Part shown: positions 16,965-29,092 of the stretch, in pieces
Position numbering within the stretch: position 1 is the first letter of the stretch
Layout of the letters: each line of letters opens with the position of its first letter
DNA from: an uncultured beta proteobacterium
Lineage (GTDB): Bacteria > Pseudomonadota > Gammaproteobacteria > Burkholderiales > Burkholderiaceae_C
Direction: 5' to 3'
NCBI GenBank assembly: GCA_903870065.1
Contig: CAIQBN010000366.1
Coordinates: 1-44,113 of the forward strand
Length of the DNA stretch: 44,113 bases
Notes under the pieces: model-generated
The model's input: the letters and a program-made list of their open reading frames with translations, nothing else
Databases searched by the model: none
Told to the model about the DNA's origin: nothing
Position numbers and translations under genes: made by a program

Positions 16965-17914
16965 GCTGCAACTCCGGTGTCCAGGGCTGTGTCAGCCAGC
17001 AATTTCACACACAGGTCTTCATAACCAATGCCGGCAGCCCTTGCCGACATCGGCACCAGCGAATGCCCGGTCATGCCAGGCGATGTATTGATTTCCAGCA
17101 AATAGGGCTGTCGAGTGCGGCCGTCAATCATGACATCGATGCGACCCCAGCCGCGGCAACCTAACACGCGATACGCCCGGACCACCAGTTCCTGAATGGC
17201 CGCCTCCTCGCCCGCCGGCAGTCCACACGGAACCAGGTATTGGGTGGTGTCCGTAAAGTATTTGTTCTGGTAGTCGTATTGGCCCAACGGCGCCACGATT
17301 CGAATCACCGGAAGCGCATAGGCGTTGTCTCCGTGGCCCAGAACCGGGCACGTCACCTCGTCGCCTTCGATGCACTCCTCACAGAGAATGTCATCATTCA
17401 ACTGGCTGGCGGCGTCGACCGCCTCTGCCATGCCCGAATATCCCGCCACTTTGGTCACTCCCAGTGACGAGCCTTCACGGGCTGGCTTGACTATCACCGG
17501 CAAACCCAACAGATCCGGAATTTCCATCACAGCGCCGCGCGTGTACACACCCCGGCGCAGCAGCGCGTAACGCGGTGTCGCAATACCCTCGGACAGCCAA
17601 ATCCGTTTGGTCATGACCTTGTCCATGGAAATGGCCGATGCCATGACACCAGAGCCGGTGTAGGGGATACCTAACAATTCCAGGGCACCTTGTACCGTTC
17701 CATCCTCTCCCAAGCGTCCATGCAGCGCGATAAAACAGCGATCAAAACCCTCGCGCTTCAGGTCGGACAGGTGGCGGTGCGCCGGGTCGAACGCATGGGC
17801 ATCCACCCCTCTTGACAACAGGGCCTTTAGAACGCCGGCACCCGACATCAATGAAACCTCGCGTTCGGCGGAGGCACCTCCCATCAGCACCGCAACTTTG
17901 CCAAATTGACTCAT
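16961..17914 (-). CDS. ddl: D-alanine-D-alanine ligase
   Basis: This 317-residue ATP-grasp enzyme joins two D-alanines for the peptidoglycan stem peptide. Visible motifs are [11 protein letters not shown] near the N-terminus, HGRLGEDG, the ATP-binding [18 protein letters not shown] in the omega loop (Tyr there is associated with D-Ala rather than D-lactate as acceptor), and EINTSPGMT with metal ligands. The start at 17914 is chosen because it overlaps the murC stop by four bases and matches the family N-terminus; the frame is open upstream. It corresponds to the DdlB type of dcw clusters. Confidence 0.96.
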   Translation of the reverse strand: MSQFGKVAVLMGGASAEREVSLMSGAGVLKALLSRGVDAHAFDPAHRHLSDLKREGFDRCFIALHGRLGEDGTVQGALELLGIPYTGSGVMASAISMDKVMTKRIWLSEGIATPRYALLRRGVYTRGAVMEIPDLLGLPVIVKPAREGSSLGVTKVAGYSGMAEAVDAASQLNDDILCEECIEGDEVTCPVLGHGDNAYALPVIRIVAPLGQYDYQNKYFTDTTQYLVPCGLPAGEEAAIQELVVRAYRVLGCRGWGRIDVMIDGRTRQPYLLEINTSPGMTGHSLVPMSARAAGIGYEDLCVKLLADTALDTGVAA

Positions 17915-19344
17915 AGCCCTCGTCCCTCCTGCGCACGTCGCTCTGATTTTGGTAGCATTTCTACCAATTTGGGCGCTACCGCCGCGATGGACCCGGCCCC
18001 CATGCAAAGAATTACATCGCCCGATTGCGCCATGTCGACGATGGCCTGCGGCATCGCCGCAACGTCTGGCACATAGACGGGCGTTACCACTCCGGTGCTA
18101 CGCAATGCACTGGCCAGCGCCGTGCCGTTGGCCGACTCGATCGGCGGTTCTCCGGCCGAATATATTTCGGTCAGCACAACCGCGTCTGCCTGTCCCAGAG
18201 TCTGGACAAAACCCTCAAAGCAATCCCGTGTCCGGGTATAGCGGTGTGGCTGAAAGGCCAAGACCAACCTGCGCCCCAGGTAGGCGCCGCGCGCCGCCGC
18301 CAGCGTGGCCCGCAATTCCACCGGATGGTGGCCGTAGTCGTCCACTACGGTCACCACGCCGCCCCCGGGCAATGGCAGATCACCATACTGCTGAAAACGC
18401 CTTCCCACCCCCTGGAAGCGGCCAAGTGCCGCAAGAAGGGCCGCATCGCCGACCTGGAGTTCAGCCGCAACCGCGATGACTGCGAGTGCATTGAGTACGT
18501 TGTGTCTGCCCGGCAGGTTTAAAACCACATCGAGGTCGGGCATCGGCCTGGGACCGTGGCGCAGCACTGTGAAATGCATCTGCGCACCCACCGCACGGAT
18601 ATCAAGGCCTCGCACCTGCGCCTGCTCGTCAAGGCCATAGCTGACGACGCGACAGTTCACTTGGTCCATCACCTGGCGCACCGTCGGATCATCGATGCAC
18701 AGCACGGCCACCCCATAAAACGGCATACGATTCAAAAAGTCGACAAATGCGCGCTGTAATCGCTCAAAGTCGTGACCGTATGTCTCCATGTGATCGGAGT
18801 CAATATTGGTGACCACCGCCATGACCGGTGATAAGTGCAGGAACGAGGCATCGGACTCATCCGCTTCAACCACGATGAAGTCACCACCACCCAGGCGGGC
18901 ATTGGCACCTGCGCTCGCCAGGAGCCCGCCAATCACAAACGACGGATCGAGTCCGGCTTCGGCCAACACGCTGGCAACCAGACTGGTGGTGGTTGTCTTG
19001 CCGTGGGTTCCTGCGATGGCAATACCCTGGCGCGAACGCATCAACTCCGCCAGCATCAGTGCACGGGGCACGACAGGAATCTGACCTTGCCGCGCCGCTT
19101 GCACCTCAGGGTTATCGGCCTGCACAGCAGAAGAAGTGACGACCACATCCGCGCTGCCCAGATGTTCTGCTGCGTGGCCGACATGGGTGCGGATGCCAAG
19201 TGTGGCCAAACGTTGAAGTGTGGTGCTGTCTGACGCATCGGAGCCCGAAACGGTGTAGCCCAGGCTGTTCATTACCTCGGCAATACCGGACATGCCCGAG
19301 CCGCCGATTCCGACGAAGTGAATGCGCTGGACGGCATGCTTCAT
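17911..19344 (-). CDS. murC: UDP-N-acetylmuramate-L-alanine ligase
   Basis: This 477-residue Mur ligase adds L-Ala to UDP-MurNAc in the cytoplasm, the first amino-acid step of the stem peptide. The N-terminal dinucleotide-type fold has [14 protein letters not shown], the ATP site is [10 protein letters not shown] (about residues 115-124), and [13 protein letters not shown] residues appear as [13 protein letters not shown]. It overlaps murG upstream and ddl downstream by four bases each. Confidence 0.97.
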   Translation of the reverse strand: MKHAVQRIHFVGIGGSGMSGIAEVMNSLGYTVSGSDASDSTTLQRLATLGIRTHVGHAAEHLGSADVVVTSSAVQADNPEVQAARQGQIPVVPRALMLAELMRSRQGIAIAGTHGKTTTTSLVASVLAEAGLDPSFVIGGLLASAGANARLGGGDFIVVEADESDASFLHLSPVMAVVTNIDSDHMETYGHDFERLQRAFVDFLNRMPFYGVAVLCIDDPTVRQVMDQVNCRVVSYGLDEQAQVRGLDIRAVGAQMHFTVLRHGPRPMPDLDVVLNLPGRHNVLNALAVIAVAAELQVGDAALLAALGRFQGVGRRFQQYGDLPLPGGGVVTVVDDYGHHPVELRATLAAARGAYLGRRLVLAFQPHRYTRTRDCFEGFVQTLGQADAVVLTEIYSAGEPPIESANGTALASALRSTGVVTPVYVPDVAAMPQAIVDMAQSGDVILCMGAGSIAAVAPKLVEMLPKSERRAQEGRGL

Positions 19345-20411
19345 GTGCAGAGCTCCTCGCAGGCAGCGACCATGGCGTGGGTGGCATGTATTTGTTCGAG
19401 TTTTTTCGCTTCAAGCCCTCGTCGCAGAAGCTCCGACCGCTCTGTTTTTTGTAGCAAATCGGCCAACACCTGGGGCGACAGGTCGGCTTGCGAAACAAGC
19501 CAGCCGGCACCCTGATCCACCAGAAAGCGGGCGTTACGGGTCTGATGGTCGTCCACCGCGTAAGGAAAAGGAACGAACAGCGCGGCAGCACCCACCGCGG
19601 CAATTTCAGTGACCGTGCTGGCGCCCGCCCGGCAGATCACCCAATCGGCGTCGGCAAATGCCTGAGCCGTGTTTTCAATAAAAGGCACCAACTGCGCCTG
19701 CACGCCGGCAGCAGCGTAATTGCGGCGCAGTTCATCAATTTGGGTCTCGCCGCTTTGGTGAAGCACCACCGGGCGCTGCTCCTCTGGAATCAAAGCGAGC
19801 GCCTGCGGCACCACCGTGTTGAGCGCCCGGGCGCCCAGGCTGCCGCCAACCACCAGCAACCGAAGCGCACCGCTACGGCCTTGAAATCGCTCCATCGGCG
19901 CATCCTGCACCAGGAATTCGGCGCGCAAGGGATTACCCACCCAACGCCCCTTGGCGAACACATTTGGAAATGCGGTGTACACCTGACGCGCCACGCGGGC
20001 CAACACCCTATTGGCCATGCCGGCAATGGAATTTTGCTCGTGTAGCACCAATGGCTTGCCCATGAGCGACCCAACCAGTCCTGCGGGGAGCGTGATGTAG
20101 CCACCCAAGCCAACCAGAACGTCTGGCTTGACCCGGCGCATGACCTGTGCGCTTTGCCACAGGGCCCGCATCAATCGCAACGGCAGCCCAAAAAGCGAGC
20201 GCAACCCCTTGCCCCGCACGCCTGAGAATTCCACCAACTCAAGTGGAAATCCTTTGGGCGGAACCACCCGGCCTTCCATGCCATTCGGAGCTCCAAGCCA
20301 ATGCACGCGCCACCCCCGCTCGCGCAGCGCCGTCGCCACCGCCAGACCGGGGAAAATATGGCCGCCGGTACCCCCCGCCATAATCAGTGCACATTTTTTT
20401 TGGCCGCTCAT
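19341..20411 (-). CDS. murG: Undecaprenyl-PP-MurNAc-pentapeptide GlcNAc transferase
   Basis: This 356-residue GT28 glycosyltransferase converts lipid I to lipid II on the inner face of the cytoplasmic membrane. The N-terminal glycine-rich loop [14 protein letters not shown] and the second, VVGGSLGA, are visible, as is the UDP-GlcNAc-site region [17 protein letters not shown]. It overlaps the ftsW stop and the murC start by four bases each. Confidence 0.97.
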   Translation of the reverse strand: MSGQKKCALIMAGGTGGHIFPGLAVATALRERGWRVHWLGAPNGMEGRVVPPKGFPLELVEFSGVRGKGLRSLFGLPLRLMRALWQSAQVMRRVKPDVLVGLGGYITLPAGLVGSLMGKPLVLHEQNSIAGMANRVLARVARQVYTAFPNVFAKGRWVGNPLRAEFLVQDAPMERFQGRSGALRLLVVGGSLGARALNTVVPQALALIPEEQRPVVLHQSGETQIDELRRNYAAAGVQAQLVPFIENTAQAFADADWVICRAGASTVTEIAAVGAAALFVPFPYAVDDHQTRNARFLVDQGAGWLVSQADLSPQVLADLLQKTERSELLRRGLEAKKLEQIHATHAMVAACEELCT

Positions 20412-21664
20412 ATCCGGCCTCCGTGCATGAGTTGGCGGTTCTCATGGTCGATTCGCAATACGACTGCGATGGCAATCATATTGATCAAGATCGCTGAGCC
20501 GCCGTAACTCATCAGCGGCAAAGTCAGGCCTTTGGTGGGCAACGCACCCAAGTTAACGCCCATATTGATGAACGACTGAAACCCCATCCAGATGCCAACC
20601 CCTTGCGCGACCAAACCGGCAAAAACCCGATCCAGCGCAATGGCCTGACGGCCAATATGCATGATGCGACGGGTCAACCACAGGAACAGACCAATCACCA
20701 GCACAACGCCAACCAAACCAAACTCTTCGCCGATGACAGCGAGCAGAAAGTCGGTGTGGGCCTCGGGCAGCCAGTGCAACTTCTCGACGCTGCCACCGAG
20801 TCCCACGCCAAAGACCTCTCCCCGACCGATTGCTATCAGCGAATGGGACAACTGGTATCCCTTGCCCAGCGCGTGTTTTTCAGCCCACGGATCCAAGTAG
20901 GCAAAGATGCGCTCGCGACGCCATTCGCTCAATGCAATCATCAGACCAAAGGCAACAACCAGAATGGTCGCAATCAGGAAGAACATCCGGGCATTTACGC
21001 CACCCAAAAACAAAATGCCCATGGCAATGACCGCGATCACCATGAACCCACCCATATCGGGCTCCGCCAACAGCAGCAAGCCGACCACAGCGACGGCGAC
21101 CGCCATGGGCAAAACGGCACGGAAAAAACGTTCTTTCACGTCCATTTTGCGCACCATGTAGTCTGCGGCATACAACAGCACGGCAAATTTGGCCAGCTCG
21201 GATGGCTGAAAGCTGAAAGGCCCGACCGCGATCCAGCGTCGCGCGCCATAGACCACTTTGCCGATGCCAGGAATCAATACGGCAATCAGCAGCACAAGAG
21301 ATGCGATAAACAGCCACGGGGCGGCCTTCTCCCATGTGGCAATCGGAACCTGGAAGGCAATCAGTGCACAGACAAACGCCGTGGCAACCCAAAAAGCGTG
21401 GCGCACCAAAAAATAGGTGTTGGTGTACTTGGCAAACTTGGGGTTGTCGGGCATCGCGATCGACGCCGAGTACACCATGACCATACCCCACAACAAGAGC
21501 GCCACAACGACCCACGCAAGCGGCTGGTCAAAACCACGTGTTTGCGGTGCGCCGGTCGTTGCTGCGAAACTGCCGCGGCCTCCAAGGCGCACCGGCAACA
21601 CACCCGAGCGTTCCGTGCCGCGGGATGCGAACCAGCCTGACAGGGTTTGGCCCAACACGCTCAC
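20408..21664 (-). CDS. ftsW: SEDS glycosyltransferase FtsW
   Basis: This protein of about 418 residues belongs to the SEDS family, polytopic peptidoglycan polymerases that act with FtsI at the septum. About ten membrane segments follow a hydrophilic N-terminus. The signature [21 protein letters not shown] is present, and the C-terminal [16 protein letters not shown] is typical. The start is taken as GTG 21664, which overlaps the murD stop as GTGA, like the other junctions of the cluster; the frame is open 19 codons further upstream inside murD. The N-terminal soluble stretch of about 45 residues is longer than in E. coli by eye. Confidence 0.93.
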   Translation of the reverse strand: MSVLGQTLSGWFASRGTERSGVLPVRLGGRGSFAATTGAPQTRGFDQPLAWVVVALLLWGMVMVYSASIAMPDNPKFAKYTNTYFLVRHAFWVATAFVCALIAFQVPIATWEKAAPWLFIASLVLLIAVLIPGIGKVVYGARRWIAVGPFSFQPSELAKFAVLLYAADYMVRKMDVKERFFRAVLPMAVAVAVVGLLLLAEPDMGGFMVIAVIAMGILFLGGVNARMFFLIATILVVAFGLMIALSEWRRERIFAYLDPWAEKHALGKGYQLSHSLIAIGRGEVFGVGLGGSVEKLHWLPEAHTDFLLAVIGEEFGLVGVVLVIGLFLWLTRRIMHIGRQAIALDRVFAGLVAQGVGIWMGFQSFINMGVNLGALPTKGLTLPLMSYGGSAILINMIAIAVVLRIDHENRQLMHGGRI

Positions 21665-23166
21665 GCCGCCCCCTCCATATCCACACCGGTTGCCAACGCC
21701 AAGTCCTTGACTGCTTCGCAAAAGACGCGGGCACGGTGTTCGTAATTGGCAAACATGTCAAAGCTGGCACAGGCCGGCGACATCAACACGGCATCTCCTG
21801 CCTGGGCATGCTGATGGGCCAGCGTCACCGCCTTTTCCATGGTCTGCGCGTCAATTACCGGCACACCCGTTGGTTCGATGGCAGCACGGATCAAAGGTGC
21901 GTCACGCCCGATCAGTACGACCGCTCGCGCGAACCGGGCGACTGGCCCAGCCAGTGGCGAGAAATCCTGCCCCTTGCCCTCACCACCCAAGATAGCAATG
22001 ACTTGGCGATCCACGCCCAAACCCTGCAAGGCTGCGACCGTTGCGCCGACGTTGGTGCCTTTGCTGTCGTCAAAGAACTCCACTCCACCGATGACACCCA
22101 CTGATTCCACCCGATGGGGTTCACCACGGTACTCGCGCAACCCAAACAGGATGGGCGCCAGCGCACATCCCGCTGCGGAGCACAATGCCAAGGCAGCCAG
22201 TGCATTGCTTGCGTTGTGGCGCCCCCGGATGCGCAATGCGTCTGCAGGCATCAGCCGCTGAAAATGCAATTCCTGGGCGGCTTCTTTTTTCTTGCGCCGT
22301 GTCTCGTCCGCCTCTAGCGCGCGCACAAGCCAAACCATTCCGTTAATCTCTTCAATCCCAAAGTCACCCGGACGTTGCGGCATGCCGGTGCCAAACGTAA
22401 GGACTGTGCGTGCCGGATTGCCCTTGACCGGCGCTGGCACCATTGCCATGACCAATGGATCATCGCGATTTAGAGCCATCAAACCCACTTGCCCAAAGAC
22501 ACGGGATTTGGCCTGTGCATAGTCGTGCATGCTGCCATGCCAGTCGAGATGGTCTTGCGTCAAATTGAGCACTGTCGCGGCCGTGGGCTGAAAGTCACAG
22601 CGAACATCAAGTTGGAAGCTCGAGAGCTCAAGCACCCAGACTTCGGGCAGGTCCTGGGCATCGAGCGCCTGGGCCAGGGTGTCCAGCAGTGCCGGTCCAA
22701 TATTGCCCGCCATGACTGACTTCCTGCCCGCCCAATTGACCAAATGGTTCGTCAGGGACGTGACGGTGGTCTTGCCGTTGGTTCCGGTGATGGCCAGCAC
22801 CTTGGGGCTGTATTGCATTGAAGCGCCCAATTCGACCAAGGCGCGTGCAAACAGGCTGAGCTCGCTGCCCACCCACAAACCCATTGCCAGGGCGGCATCA
22901 ACGACTGCGCGGGTCGCATCAGGTGACAGCCCCGGGCTCTTGAAGACTGCATGAAAACCAGCCCCCTCCACCAATTCTGCGACCATTGCAGAATGCATGA
23001 AACGGACTTGTGCCAGCGTCTCGCGCAGCATCGGCAGTTGGGGTGGTTCCTCGCGGGTGTCGACAACGGTGACATGCGCACCCTGGCGCACGCACCACCG
23101 GGCCATGGACAAGCCCGAGGTGCCCAGGCCCAGAATCATGACTTTTTGGTCTTTTAACACGCTCAC
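21661..23166 (-). CDS. murD: UDP-N-acetylmuramoyl-L-alanine-D-glutamate ligase
   Basis: This protein of about 501 residues adds D-Glu to UDP-MurNAc-L-Ala. It has N-terminal [16 protein letters not shown], the ATP loop [23 protein letters not shown] and the C-terminal [13 protein letters not shown] and LIGRD region. The start is GTG 23166, chosen because it overlaps the mraY stop (GTGA); a second GTG two codons on is equally possible. It is somewhat longer than E. coli MurD (438); a Lys/Glu-rich insertion around [12 protein letters not shown] in the central domain accounts for part of this. Confidence 0.94.
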   Translation of the reverse strand: MSVLKDQKVMILGLGTSGLSMARWCVRQGAHVTVVDTREEPPQLPMLRETLAQVRFMHSAMVAELVEGAGFHAVFKSPGLSPDATRAVVDAALAMGLWVGSELSLFARALVELGASMQYSPKVLAITGTNGKTTVTSLTNHLVNWAGRKSVMAGNIGPALLDTLAQALDAQDLPEVWVLELSSFQLDVRCDFQPTAATVLNLTQDHLDWHGSMHDYAQAKSRVFGQVGLMALNRDDPLVMAMVPAPVKGNPARTVLTFGTGMPQRPGDFGIEEINGMVWLVRALEADETRRKKKEAAQELHFQRLMPADALRIRGRHNASNALAALALCSAAGCALAPILFGLREYRGEPHRVESVGVIGGVEFFDDSKGTNVGATVAALQGLGVDRQVIAILGGEGKGQDFSPLAGPVARFARAVVLIGRDAPLIRAAIEPTGVPVIDAQTMEKAVTLAHQHAQAGDAVLMSPACASFDMFANYEHRARVFCEAVKDLALATGVDMEGAA

Positions 23167-24341
23167 CTCAGCTTCAAGGTGGAGAGACCCACCAGGCACA
23201 AGAGCATGGTGATGATCCAGAAACGCACCACGACCTGGGTTTCCTTCCAGCCGCTCTTTTCGAAGTGGTGGTGCAAGGGGGCCATCTTCAGCAGTCTGCG
23301 ACCTTGTCCGAATTTCTTTTTTGTGTACTTGAAGTAACTCACCTGCAGCATCACGGAGAGCGCCTCGGCAACAAAAATGCCCCCCATGATGGCCAGCACG
23401 ATTTCCTGGCGCACGATCACCGCGATGGTCCCCAGGGCAGCGCCCAGCGCCAGTGCGCCAACATCACCCATGAATACCTGGGCCGGGTGGGTGTTAAACC
23501 ACAGGAATGCCAAGCCGGCGCCAGCCATAGCGGCGCAAAACACCATCAATTCACCCGAACCCGGTATGTGTGGAAAGAACAAGTATTTGGAATACACGGC
23601 GCTGCCCGTAACGTAGGCAAATATGCCCAATGCGGAACCCACCAGGACCACGGGCATGATGGCCAGGCCATCCAGACCATCGGTCAAATTGACTGCATTG
23701 CTCGACCCCACAATCACGAGGTAGGTCAGCACCACAAAACCCAGTACGCCCAGCGGATAGCTCACTTCCTTGATAAAGGGAAGCAACAGGCCAGCCTTGG
23801 GCGGCAAATTGACGTCGAAACCAGAGCGCACCCAGTTGAAGAAAAGTTCAAGCACGCGCAGGTTGGAGTTTTCAGAAATGCTGAACACCAGGTACAAGGC
23901 AGCCAACAGTCCAATCACCGATTGCCAAAAATACTTCTCACGCGAGCGCATACCCTCGGGATCCTTGTTCACCACCTTGCGCCAGTCATCAACCCAACCA
24001 ATAGAGCCAAACGCCAAGGTGACTATCAACACGATCCAGACAAACCGGTTGCTCAGGTCCACCCACAATAGCGTTGAAATGGCGATTGCCAACAGGATCA
24101 GCACACCGCCCATGGTAGGCGTACCACTTTTATGAAAATGGGTTTCCAGTCCATAACCACGAATGGGTTGCCCGATTTTTAACTCGCGCAACCGCACAAT
24201 GACAAAGGGACCTGCCGCCAATCCGATCAACAATGCGGTGACTGCCGCCATGACCGCACGAAAGGTCAAATACTGAAACACCCGGAAGTAACCAAACTCC
24301 GGTGACTGCGTTTGCAACCATTGGGCCAGACTCAACAACAT
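23163..24341 (-). CDS. mraY: Phospho-N-acetylmuramoyl-pentapeptide transferase
   Basis: This 392-residue polytopic enzyme makes lipid I from UDP-MurNAc-pentapeptide and undecaprenyl phosphate. About ten membrane segments are visible. The Asp pair is in GWVDDWRK, the third catalytic Asp in [11 protein letters not shown], and [11 protein letters not shown] is the MraY-type HHH motif. It starts 25 bases after the murF stop and its stop overlaps the murD GTG. Confidence 0.97.
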   Translation of the reverse strand: MLLSLAQWLQTQSPEFGYFRVFQYLTFRAVMAAVTALLIGLAAGPFVIVRLRELKIGQPIRGYGLETHFHKSGTPTMGGVLILLAIAISTLLWVDLSNRFVWIVLIVTLAFGSIGWVDDWRKVVNKDPEGMRSREKYFWQSVIGLLAALYLVFSISENSNLRVLELFFNWVRSGFDVNLPPKAGLLLPFIKEVSYPLGVLGFVVLTYLVIVGSSNAVNLTDGLDGLAIMPVVLVGSALGIFAYVTGSAVYSKYLFFPHIPGSGELMVFCAAMAGAGLAFLWFNTHPAQVFMGDVGALALGAALGTIAVIVRQEIVLAIMGGIFVAEALSVMLQVSYFKYTKKKFGQGRRLLKMAPLHHHFEKSGWKETQVVVRFWIITMLLCLVGLSTLKLR

Positions 24342-24366
24342 GGTTGCACTCCAATCAATATATCCC

Positions 24367-25818
24367 TCAGCATTGGCTCACTCCAACGGCAAAGGGTGCG
24401 GCCGGTTGACCGCCGGGTGCAGTACCTGCTAGTTCGATCAGGGCATCAACCACCCGCTCCATATGCATGAAGCGCGAGCCCTTGACCAGCACACTGCAGA
24501 CGTGAGGCAGCGTGCGGGGCAATGCATCGATCAGCTTGTCTATCGTGTCAAAGTGTTGCGCCTCGCCGTGAGCAATGGCAGCCACCTGGCCCAACTCACC
24601 CAAGGTCCAGAGCTGGTCGATGCCTCTGGCTTTGGCGTAGCGACCCGCCTCAGCGTGAAGCTGCGGACCTTGCTCACCCACCTCTCCCATGTCGGCGAGC
24701 ACCAACAAACGAGGGCCCGGCAAATCGGCCAGAACCTCGGTTGCGGCTTGCACCGAGTCCGGGTTGGCGTTGTAGGTATCGTCCACCAGAGTCACCAAAC
24801 GTCCCTGCACCGATAACACCACGGCCCTGGATCGCCCCTTGACGGGCACAAATGCCTGCAATCCCTGCACCACCGCAGTGAGCGGCACGCCTGCAGCCAA
24901 CGCAGCCGCTGCGGCTGCCAGCGAATTTTTGATATTGTGGCGCCCCGCAATCTCCAGGCGGTACTGCAGTTCCAGACCCATGCCACTTGCATGGATGTGC
25001 CAGGCACCGCCAACCCAACGGGCCTGCGTGCACACCAGGGTGTCCTGTGCAGCGGTACCCGTCAATGCAAACATCACAATGCGTCGTGTCCCGGCCAGCG
25101 TTTGCCAAAGCGGTGTGTAGGCATCATCCTGTGGGATGACAACCACGCCCTGTGGTCCCAATGACGAAATCACTGAACCATTTTCCGCAGCCACAGCAGC
25201 CACCGTCCGCATAAATTCCAAGTGTTCGCGTTGCGCGTTATTCACCAGTGCCACGCTGGGCTGCACCATGTCTGCCAGCACCGCGATCTCGCCGGGGTGA
25301 TTCATTCCCAACTCGATCACTGCGATCCGGTGCTGTTCGCGCAGGCGCAGCAAGGTATTCGGCACGCCAATGTCGTTGTTCAAATTGCCGCGCGTGGCCA
25401 GTGCCTGGCCGTCGGGTTTAAATGCTGAAAGAATAGCCGCCAGCATCTGGGTCACTGTTGTCTTGCCGTTGCTTCCCGCCACTGCGATGACAGGCAACGT
25501 AAACCGGGAACGCCAGGCGCGCGCCAGTTGACCCAAAGCCACGCGCGTGTCAGGGACCACAACGCAGGGCATCCCTTTCGCGGTGCTGCGGTCCGCGCTG
25601 GCATGGCAGATTGCAGCCGCTGCGCCGCGCTGCCAGGCTTCGTTCAAAAAATCATTGGCGTCATAGCGCTCGCCTTTCAAGGCGACGAACAAGTCACCCG
25701 GCTCGATTGAGCGCGTGTCGGTGTGGACGCGTCGGCATGCGACTGCCGCATCATCTTGGTCGAGTTGGGCGCCAGCAACCCAGTTTGCAACGTCATCAAG
25801 CCGAAAAAGCGCGCTCAT
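24367..25818 (-). CDS. murF: UDP-MurNAc-tripeptide D-alanyl-D-alanine ligase
   Basis: This 483-residue Mur ligase adds the D-Ala-D-Ala made by Ddl, completing the UDP-MurNAc-pentapeptide. The N-terminal domain has [17 protein letters not shown], the ATP site is [11 protein letters not shown], and the ligase-family [13 protein letters not shown] and [10 protein letters not shown] motifs follow, with [11 protein letters not shown] in the C-terminal half. Its ATG overlaps the murE stop by four bases. Confidence 0.96.
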   Translation of the reverse strand: MSALFRLDDVANWVAGAQLDQDDAAVACRRVHTDTRSIEPGDLFVALKGERYDANDFLNEAWQRGAAAAICHASADRSTAKGMPCVVVPDTRVALGQLARAWRSRFTLPVIAVAGSNGKTTVTQMLAAILSAFKPDGQALATRGNLNNDIGVPNTLLRLREQHRIAVIELGMNHPGEIAVLADMVQPSVALVNNAQREHLEFMRTVAAVAAENGSVISSLGPQGVVVIPQDDAYTPLWQTLAGTRRIVMFALTGTAAQDTLVCTQARWVGGAWHIHASGMGLELQYRLEIAGRHNIKNSLAAAAAALAAGVPLTAVVQGLQAFVPVKGRSRAVVLSVQGRLVTLVDDTYNANPDSVQAATEVLADLPGPRLLVLADMGEVGEQGPQLHAEAGRYAKARGIDQLWTLGELGQVAAIAHGEAQHFDTIDKLIDALPRTLPHVCSVLVKGSRFMHMERVVDALIELAGTAPGGQPAAPFAVGVSQC

Positions 25819-27359
25819 GCAACCCCCGCCATGGGTTTGCTGAGCCGACTGCGCAAAGCGCGCAGCCCATGGTCAATATCAGAGAAAACGAGTTTGACAC
25901 CCGCGATTTCCTGCACTGCCTCATGCCCCTTGCCCGCCACCAAAACCACATCTGCGCCGGCCGCCTGACCAATCGCTTCCTCTATGGCCAGTGCGCGATC
26001 TGTCTGCACATGGACAGATCTGCTCTGCACCAGCCCCAATAGGATTTGTGCGACGATGGCTTCGGGCTTTTCACTGCGTGGATTGTCACTGGTCACCACA
26101 ATTTGATCGGCGTGTTGCGATGCAATAGCGCCCATCAGGGGTCGCTTCGACGGATCCCGATCACCACCGCAGCCAAACACGCACCACAGACGCCCCCCAC
26201 GGCGGGCAGCCACTGGCCGCAACGCGACCAGCGCTTGTAACAGTGCGTCGGGAGTATGCGCGTAGTCGATCACCACCAGGGGCTCCCCCACTGATCCCAG
26301 GCATTCCATACGACCCGGTACAGGCTGCAGGGACCCGCAGGCCTCGACGGCACGGTGCAAAGGAACACCCAGCGCCCGCATTGCCGCAACCACACCGAGC
26401 AAGTTCGAGACGTTGAATGCGCCGATCGTGCGCGTTTGCATGCGGTGTGCCTGATCGCCTTCTACAACATCAAAGTACAGTCCACTTCCGTCGTAGCCAA
26501 TCCCCCGTGCCTGCAGGCGAGCCGCTTGGGAACAAGAAACCGTCCATATCGACAAACCGCTCTGTGCCAAGGATTCGGCCAACTGCGCGCCTTGAATGTC
26601 ATCCACATTGATGACCGCGGCGGCCAATTCCGGCCACGAAAACAACTTGCGTTTGGCCTGCCAATAGGCCGACATGTTGCCGTGGTAGTCCAGGTGGTCC
26701 TGCGTCAAGTTGGTAAAGATGGCGACTCTGACCAGGGTTGCGTCGAGGCGATGTTCATCAATTCCAATGGAGGACGCCTCTATCGCGCAGGCTTTCATTC
26801 CATTGCTTACGAATTGACGCAGGGTACTTTGCAGCAGTACGGGGTCCGGGGTTGTCAATCCAGTGGACAGGAGGCTTGGGTTGACCTGCGTAGGCTCCAA
26901 TGCACTCGGAGCCCTTGCCGGCGGACACCCGACACCCAAAGTGCCAACCATCGCGCAGGGCAATGTGTAAGGTTCTGGAAGTACCGACAACGCTTGCGCC
27001 AGCCACCAGACAGTCGAGGTTTTGCCATTAGTGCCGGTTACAGCCACCACGGCAAGGTCGTGCGAAGGCCAGTTGAAGAATTCAGCAGCTATCGATGCGG
27101 CACTTTCCTTCAAGCCCGCGAAGCTGGCGACAGCATCACCATTGCTTGCAAACTGATCAACGCCGTCGCGCTCGACCAGGCAGGCTGACGCGCCATGCTG
27201 CAACGCGTCGGGCACAAATTGACGCCCGTCCACAGCAGCTCCCGGCCAGGCGATAAATCCATCTCCCGTGCCAACCTTGCGGCTGTCACAGTGCAAAGTT
27301 CCGGTAACACGCCGGCGTAACCACTGCGCGGCCTCAGCAGAAGTATGAAGCGCCCGCAT
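25815..27359 (-). CDS. murE: UDP-MurNAc-L-Ala-D-Glu-meso-diaminopimelate ligase
   Basis: This 514-residue Mur ligase adds the third residue of the stem peptide. It has the ATP loop GTNGKTSTVWW, a carbamylated-Lys region near YWQAKRKLFSW, and the specificity motif TSDNPRSEKP. DNPR indicates meso-diaminopimelate rather than lysine, fitting the dapF gene at 40331. Its start shares one base with the ftsI stop (TAATG) and its end overlaps murF by four. Confidence 0.97.
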   Translation of the reverse strand: MRALHTSAEAAQWLRRRVTGTLHCDSRKVGTGDGFIAWPGAAVDGRQFVPDALQHGASACLVERDGVDQFASNGDAVASFAGLKESAASIAAEFFNWPSHDLAVVAVTGTNGKTSTVWWLAQALSVLPEPYTLPCAMVGTLGVGCPPARAPSALEPTQVNPSLLSTGLTTPDPVLLQSTLRQFVSNGMKACAIEASSIGIDEHRLDATLVRVAIFTNLTQDHLDYHGNMSAYWQAKRKLFSWPELAAAVINVDDIQGAQLAESLAQSGLSIWTVSCSQAARLQARGIGYDGSGLYFDVVEGDQAHRMQTRTIGAFNVSNLLGVVAAMRALGVPLHRAVEACGSLQPVPGRMECLGSVGEPLVVIDYAHTPDALLQALVALRPVAARRGGRLWCVFGCGGDRDPSKRPLMGAIASQHADQIVVTSDNPRSEKPEAIVAQILLGLVQSRSVHVQTDRALAIEEAIGQAAGADVVLVAGKGHEAVQEIAGVKLVFSDIDHGLRALRSRLSKPMAGVA

Positions 27360-29092
27360 TAAAAGCTCTCTTCCACTGCGTGTGCGACGATCTGTGGGCG
27401 CACTGCCATGTCGGGTTGCACTCCCAACATGCGCAAGGTCTGCTGGACGGTTTCGCTGAACACCGGCGCCGCTACGTCACCACCGAAATACTTGCCGCCA
27501 CTCGGTTCATCGATCATCACCGCCACCACAATGCGGGGGTTGTCAATCGGCGCAATGCCAACAAAAAAACCCCGGTATTTTTTGTCGGCGTAGCCGCGGC
27601 CCTCCTGCTTGTGCGCTGTGCCGGTTTTTCCCCCGACTGAATAGCCCATGGTTTGAGCCTTGGGCGCAGTACCACCCGGGCCAGTGACCATGTGCAACAT
27701 GTTGAGCACTTCATGCGCATGACCGGCGCCCATGACACGCACTCCTGGTGCGGGTTGCGTCGATTTAAGCATAGTAACGGGCGCCAATTCCCCGTCGCGC
27801 GCAAAGACGCTGTAAGCACGGGCCAGTTGAAACAAACTGCTGGACAAGCCGTATCCATAACTCATGGTCGCCTGTTCAATGGGGCGCCAGGTCTTATAGG
27901 CGCGCAGACGCCCACTGACAACCCCCGGAAAAGGAACCTGCGGCTTTTGCCCGAACCCGACCTGACTGAACATTTCCCACATTTCGTGTGGTTTCATTTG
28001 CATGGCCATCTTGACCGTGCCCACATTGCTCGACTTCTGGATAACCTCGTTGACCGTCAGCGCACCATGGGGGTGGGCATCACTGATAGTTGACCCTGCC
28101 ACCATCAATTTTCCAGGGGCTGTCTGAATGACGGTCTCCGGGCGAACCATTCCTTTTTCGAGAGCCAGTGCAATGACAAAGGGCTTCATTGTGGAGCCTG
28201 GCTCAAAGGTATCGGTCAGCGCTCGGTTTCTTAGCTGCGCGCCCGTCAAATTGGCACGTTTTGCAGGCGAGTAGCTGGGGAAATTGGCCAGTGCAAGCAC
28301 TTCGCCACTGAGCACATCAAGAACCACCACGCTACCCGCTTTGGCCTTGTGCTCCAGCACCGCGTCACGCAACTTCTGGTAGGCAAAAAACTGAATTTTG
28401 CTGTCAATACTGAGCTGCAGGTCACGTCCGTCTACCGGCGGAATCTGGTCGCCAACATCTTCCACGGCGCGCCCCATACGATCCTTGATCACACGGCGGG
28501 AGCCGTTTCGGCCAGACAGTTCTTGGTTGAATGTCAACTCAACTCCTTCCTGGCCCTTGTCCTCTACATTGGTAAATCCGACCACGTGCACCGCGGACTC
28601 ACCCTCCGGATATTCACGGCGGTATTCCTTGCGCTGGTAAATTCCCTTGATGTTCAGTGCGGCGATTTGCTTGGCGGTTGTCTCATCGAGCTGGCGCTTG
28701 ACCCAGACAAACGTCTTGTCCTCGTCTTCAAACTTTTTGGTCAATTCAGCAACCGGCATTTCCAGCAGTTTTGACAACTGCTGCAGTTGGTCCTTGCTGA
28801 TATCGACGTCTTCCGGAATGGCCCAGATGCTGGGCGCAGGCACGCTGGAGGCCAGGATCAGTCCGTTGCGGTCCAAAATTCGGCCACGATTGGCAGCAAG
28901 CTCCAGTGTGCGGGCAAACCGCACCTCACCCTGGCGCTGGAAAAAGTCGTTTGCGACCACCTGAATATATGCGGCACGCGCAGCCAGACCAAAAAATGCC
29001 AAGGCCATGGCGCCCACCACCAATTTGCCGCGCCAAACCGGCGTGCGACTCGCCAGCAGTGGACTGGACGTGTATTGAATGCTGCGACTCAC
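27359..29092 (-). CDS. ftsI: Septal peptidoglycan transpeptidase FtsI (PBP3)
   Basis: This 577-residue class B penicillin-binding protein cross-links septal peptidoglycan together with FtsW. One membrane segment is at about residues 24-45, followed by the pedestal domain with ANRGRILDRNG. The transpeptidase domain holds all three motifs: S300-T-M-K303 (EPGSTMKPF), S354-S-N356 and K489-T-G (GGKTGTAHK). It overlaps ftsL by four bases and murE by one. Confidence 0.97.
   Translation of the reverse strand: MSRSIQYTSSPLLASRTPVWRGKLVVGAMALAFFGLAARAAYIQVVANDFFQRQGEVRFARTLELAANRGRILDRNGLILASSVPAPSIWAIPEDVDISKDQLQQLSKLLEMPVAELTKKFEDEDKTFVWVKRQLDETTAKQIAALNIKGIYQRKEYRREYPEGESAVHVVGFTNVEDKGQEGVELTFNQELSGRNGSRRVIKDRMGRAVEDVGDQIPPVDGRDLQLSIDSKIQFFAYQKLRDAVLEHKAKAGSVVVLDVLSGEVLALANFPSYSPAKRANLTGAQLRNRALTDTFEPGSTMKPFVIALALEKGMVRPETVIQTAPGKLMVAGSTISDAHPHGALTVNEVIQKSSNVGTVKMAMQMKPHEMWEMFSQVGFGQKPQVPFPGVVSGRLRAYKTWRPIEQATMSYGYGLSSSLFQLARAYSVFARDGELAPVTMLKSTQPAPGVRVMGAGHAHEVLNMLHMVTGPGGTAPKAQTMGYSVGGKTGTAHKQEGRGYADKKYRGFFVGIAPIDNPRIVVAVMIDEPSGGKYFGGDVAAPVFSETVQQTLRMLGVQPDMAVRPQIVAHAVEESF

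Noticed and set aside
15642..17024. 460-codon open frame antisense to ftsA/ftsQ
   Set aside because: It is the mirror of high-GC codon usage in two well-recognised genes, with His/Gln/Arg-rich composition and no recognisable domain.
20603..21640. 345-codon frame antisense to ftsW
   Set aside because: Composition is dominated by Gln/His/Arg/Asn, typical of antisense of membrane-protein codons; no start signal or family resemblance.
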